Shown here one piece after another: positions 63,607 to 64,000 of a stretch of DNA of 64,000 nt. Numbering within the stretch: the first letter of the stretch is position 1; the number at the start of each line of letters is the position of its first letter. The DNA lies in the NCBI RefSeq assembly GCF_030315685.1, contig NZ_JASXSI010000005.1, positions 186,001 to 250,000 of the forward strand, given 5' to 3'. This stretch comes from Gordonia sp. ABSL11-1. GTDB taxonomy: Bacteria; Actinomycetota; Actinomycetes; Mycobacteriales; Mycobacteriaceae. The position numbers were made by a program, and so were the translations under genes. Under the pieces are notes generated by a model. That model saw nothing but the letters and a program-made list of their open reading frames with translations. It searched no databases and was not told where the DNA came from.

Positions 63607-63620
63607 TGGAACGTGTTCTA
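63607..63620. promoter_or_regulatory. KstR-type operator between divergent genes
   Basis: TGGAACGTGTTCTA matches TNNAACNNGTTNNA fully and is identical to the site at 6312-6325 except for one spacer base. It can serve both the NTF2-like and the acyltransferase gene. Confidence 0.8.
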
Positions 63621-63734
63621 GAAATGCTGTTCGTGACCGAACTGATGGACGTTCGCATGCGGCACGCCGTTCCGCGGGTGCATCATGGTCACGCCGGGCC
63701 GCGGCGGTCTGGTCGGCGAGGGGTGGAGGGTGCG

Positions 63735-64000
63735 ATGCAGCGGCTGAGTGGACTCGATGCGTCCTTCCTCTATCTGGAGACGCGGTCCCAGCTGATGCAG
63801 GTCATCGGGCTCATGGAACTCGACCCGAGCACCGTGCCCGGCGGCTACAGCTTCCCGCGGCTGCGCGAAGAACTCGAACGGCGGATCTCGGCGATGCCGG
63901 CGTTTCGGCGCAAGCTCGACAACTCTCTGCTCAACATCGATCACCCGGTGTGGATCGAGGACGCCGACTTCGACATCGAACGCCACGTCCACCGGGTGGC
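63735..64000 (+). CDS. Wax-ester/diacylglycerol acyltransferase (partial)
   Basis: The first 88 codons of a WS/DGAT (Tgs-type) enzyme, cut by the window edge. MQRLSGLDASFLYLETRSQLMQV is the typical N-terminus, and PAFRRKLDNSLLNIDHPVWIEDADFDIERHVHR is the conserved early region. The HHxxxDG catalytic motif would lie beyond the window. It makes triacylglycerol or wax esters from acyl-CoA. The KstR-type box upstream suggests co-regulation with sterol catabolism. Confidence 0.88.
   Translation, partial: MQRLSGLDASFLYLETRSQLMQVIGLMELDPSTVPGGYSFPRLREELERRISAMPAFRRKLDNSLLNIDHPVWIEDADFDIERHVHRV

Overview
The window reads as a chromosomal segment of a high-GC member of the Mycobacteriales, most likely Gordonia or a close relative. 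Evidence for this: mycothiol synthase (mshD), an EccA-type ATPase, an MmpL-type RND protein, an LmeA-like protein, a DesA1-type desaturase, and a gene order that follows the Mycobacterium tuberculosis stretch from purL (Rv0803) to desA1 (Rv0824c). The genus is inferred, not proven. I found no tRNA, rRNA, insertion sequence, prophage or CRISPR array.

Left part (1-19.3 kb): a minus-strand group eccA / lipoprotein / msrC, then leaderless purL, a glycerophosphodiesterase, an NAD(P)-dependent oxidoreductase under a KstR-type box, an MmpL transporter under a three-half-site operator, a GCS2-type ligase divergent from a sterol-carrier-like protein, purF, purM, a DUF3073 gene, MOSC and YgfZ genes, and pabC. 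Between purM and DUF3073 lies an inverted array of 21-bp repeats.

Middle-left (19.3-33.3 kb): the cydABDC operon, a roughly 500-bp intergenic region with a 12-codon mini-ORF and a long hairpin, a three-domain protein of unknown function, a nitrobindin-like protein coupled to a 32-residue membrane peptide, an SRPBCC protein, and the rhodanese/DUF1416 operon preceded by a leaderless poly-cysteine leader peptide. Then come lmeA, glnR and mshD.

Accessory island (about 34.4-53.0 kb): this sits between mshD and the pst genes, where M. tuberculosis has mshD next to pstB. It carries three DtxR/IdeR-like iron boxes. The minus operon 45441->35658 encodes a glycosyltransferase, a PobA-like hydroxylase, the two enzymes that build 3-amino-4-hydroxybenzoate (GriI/GriH type), an LLM flavin monooxygenase, a polysaccharide-type flippase and an adenylation-PCP-thioesterase protein. 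The minus operon 51586->45609 encodes two glycosyltransferases, a DUF998-like membrane protein, a secreted GH16 glucanase and a large polytopic membrane protein. A stand-alone HxxxD acyltransferase and a third iron-boxed glycosyltransferase flank them. Together they suggest an iron-repressed pathway that makes an aminohydroxybenzoyl or aminocatechol unit, activates it on a carrier protein and attaches it to a glycan or glycoconjugate. The product is unknown.

Right part (53.1-64 kb): pstSCAB with a PHO-type box and an internal hairpin, a small membrane protein, phoU, an LCP-family protein, dusB (apparently starting at CTG inside a CTGA overlap), desA1, then a divergent NTF2-like gene and a wax-ester/diacylglycerol acyltransferase sharing a second KstR-type box.
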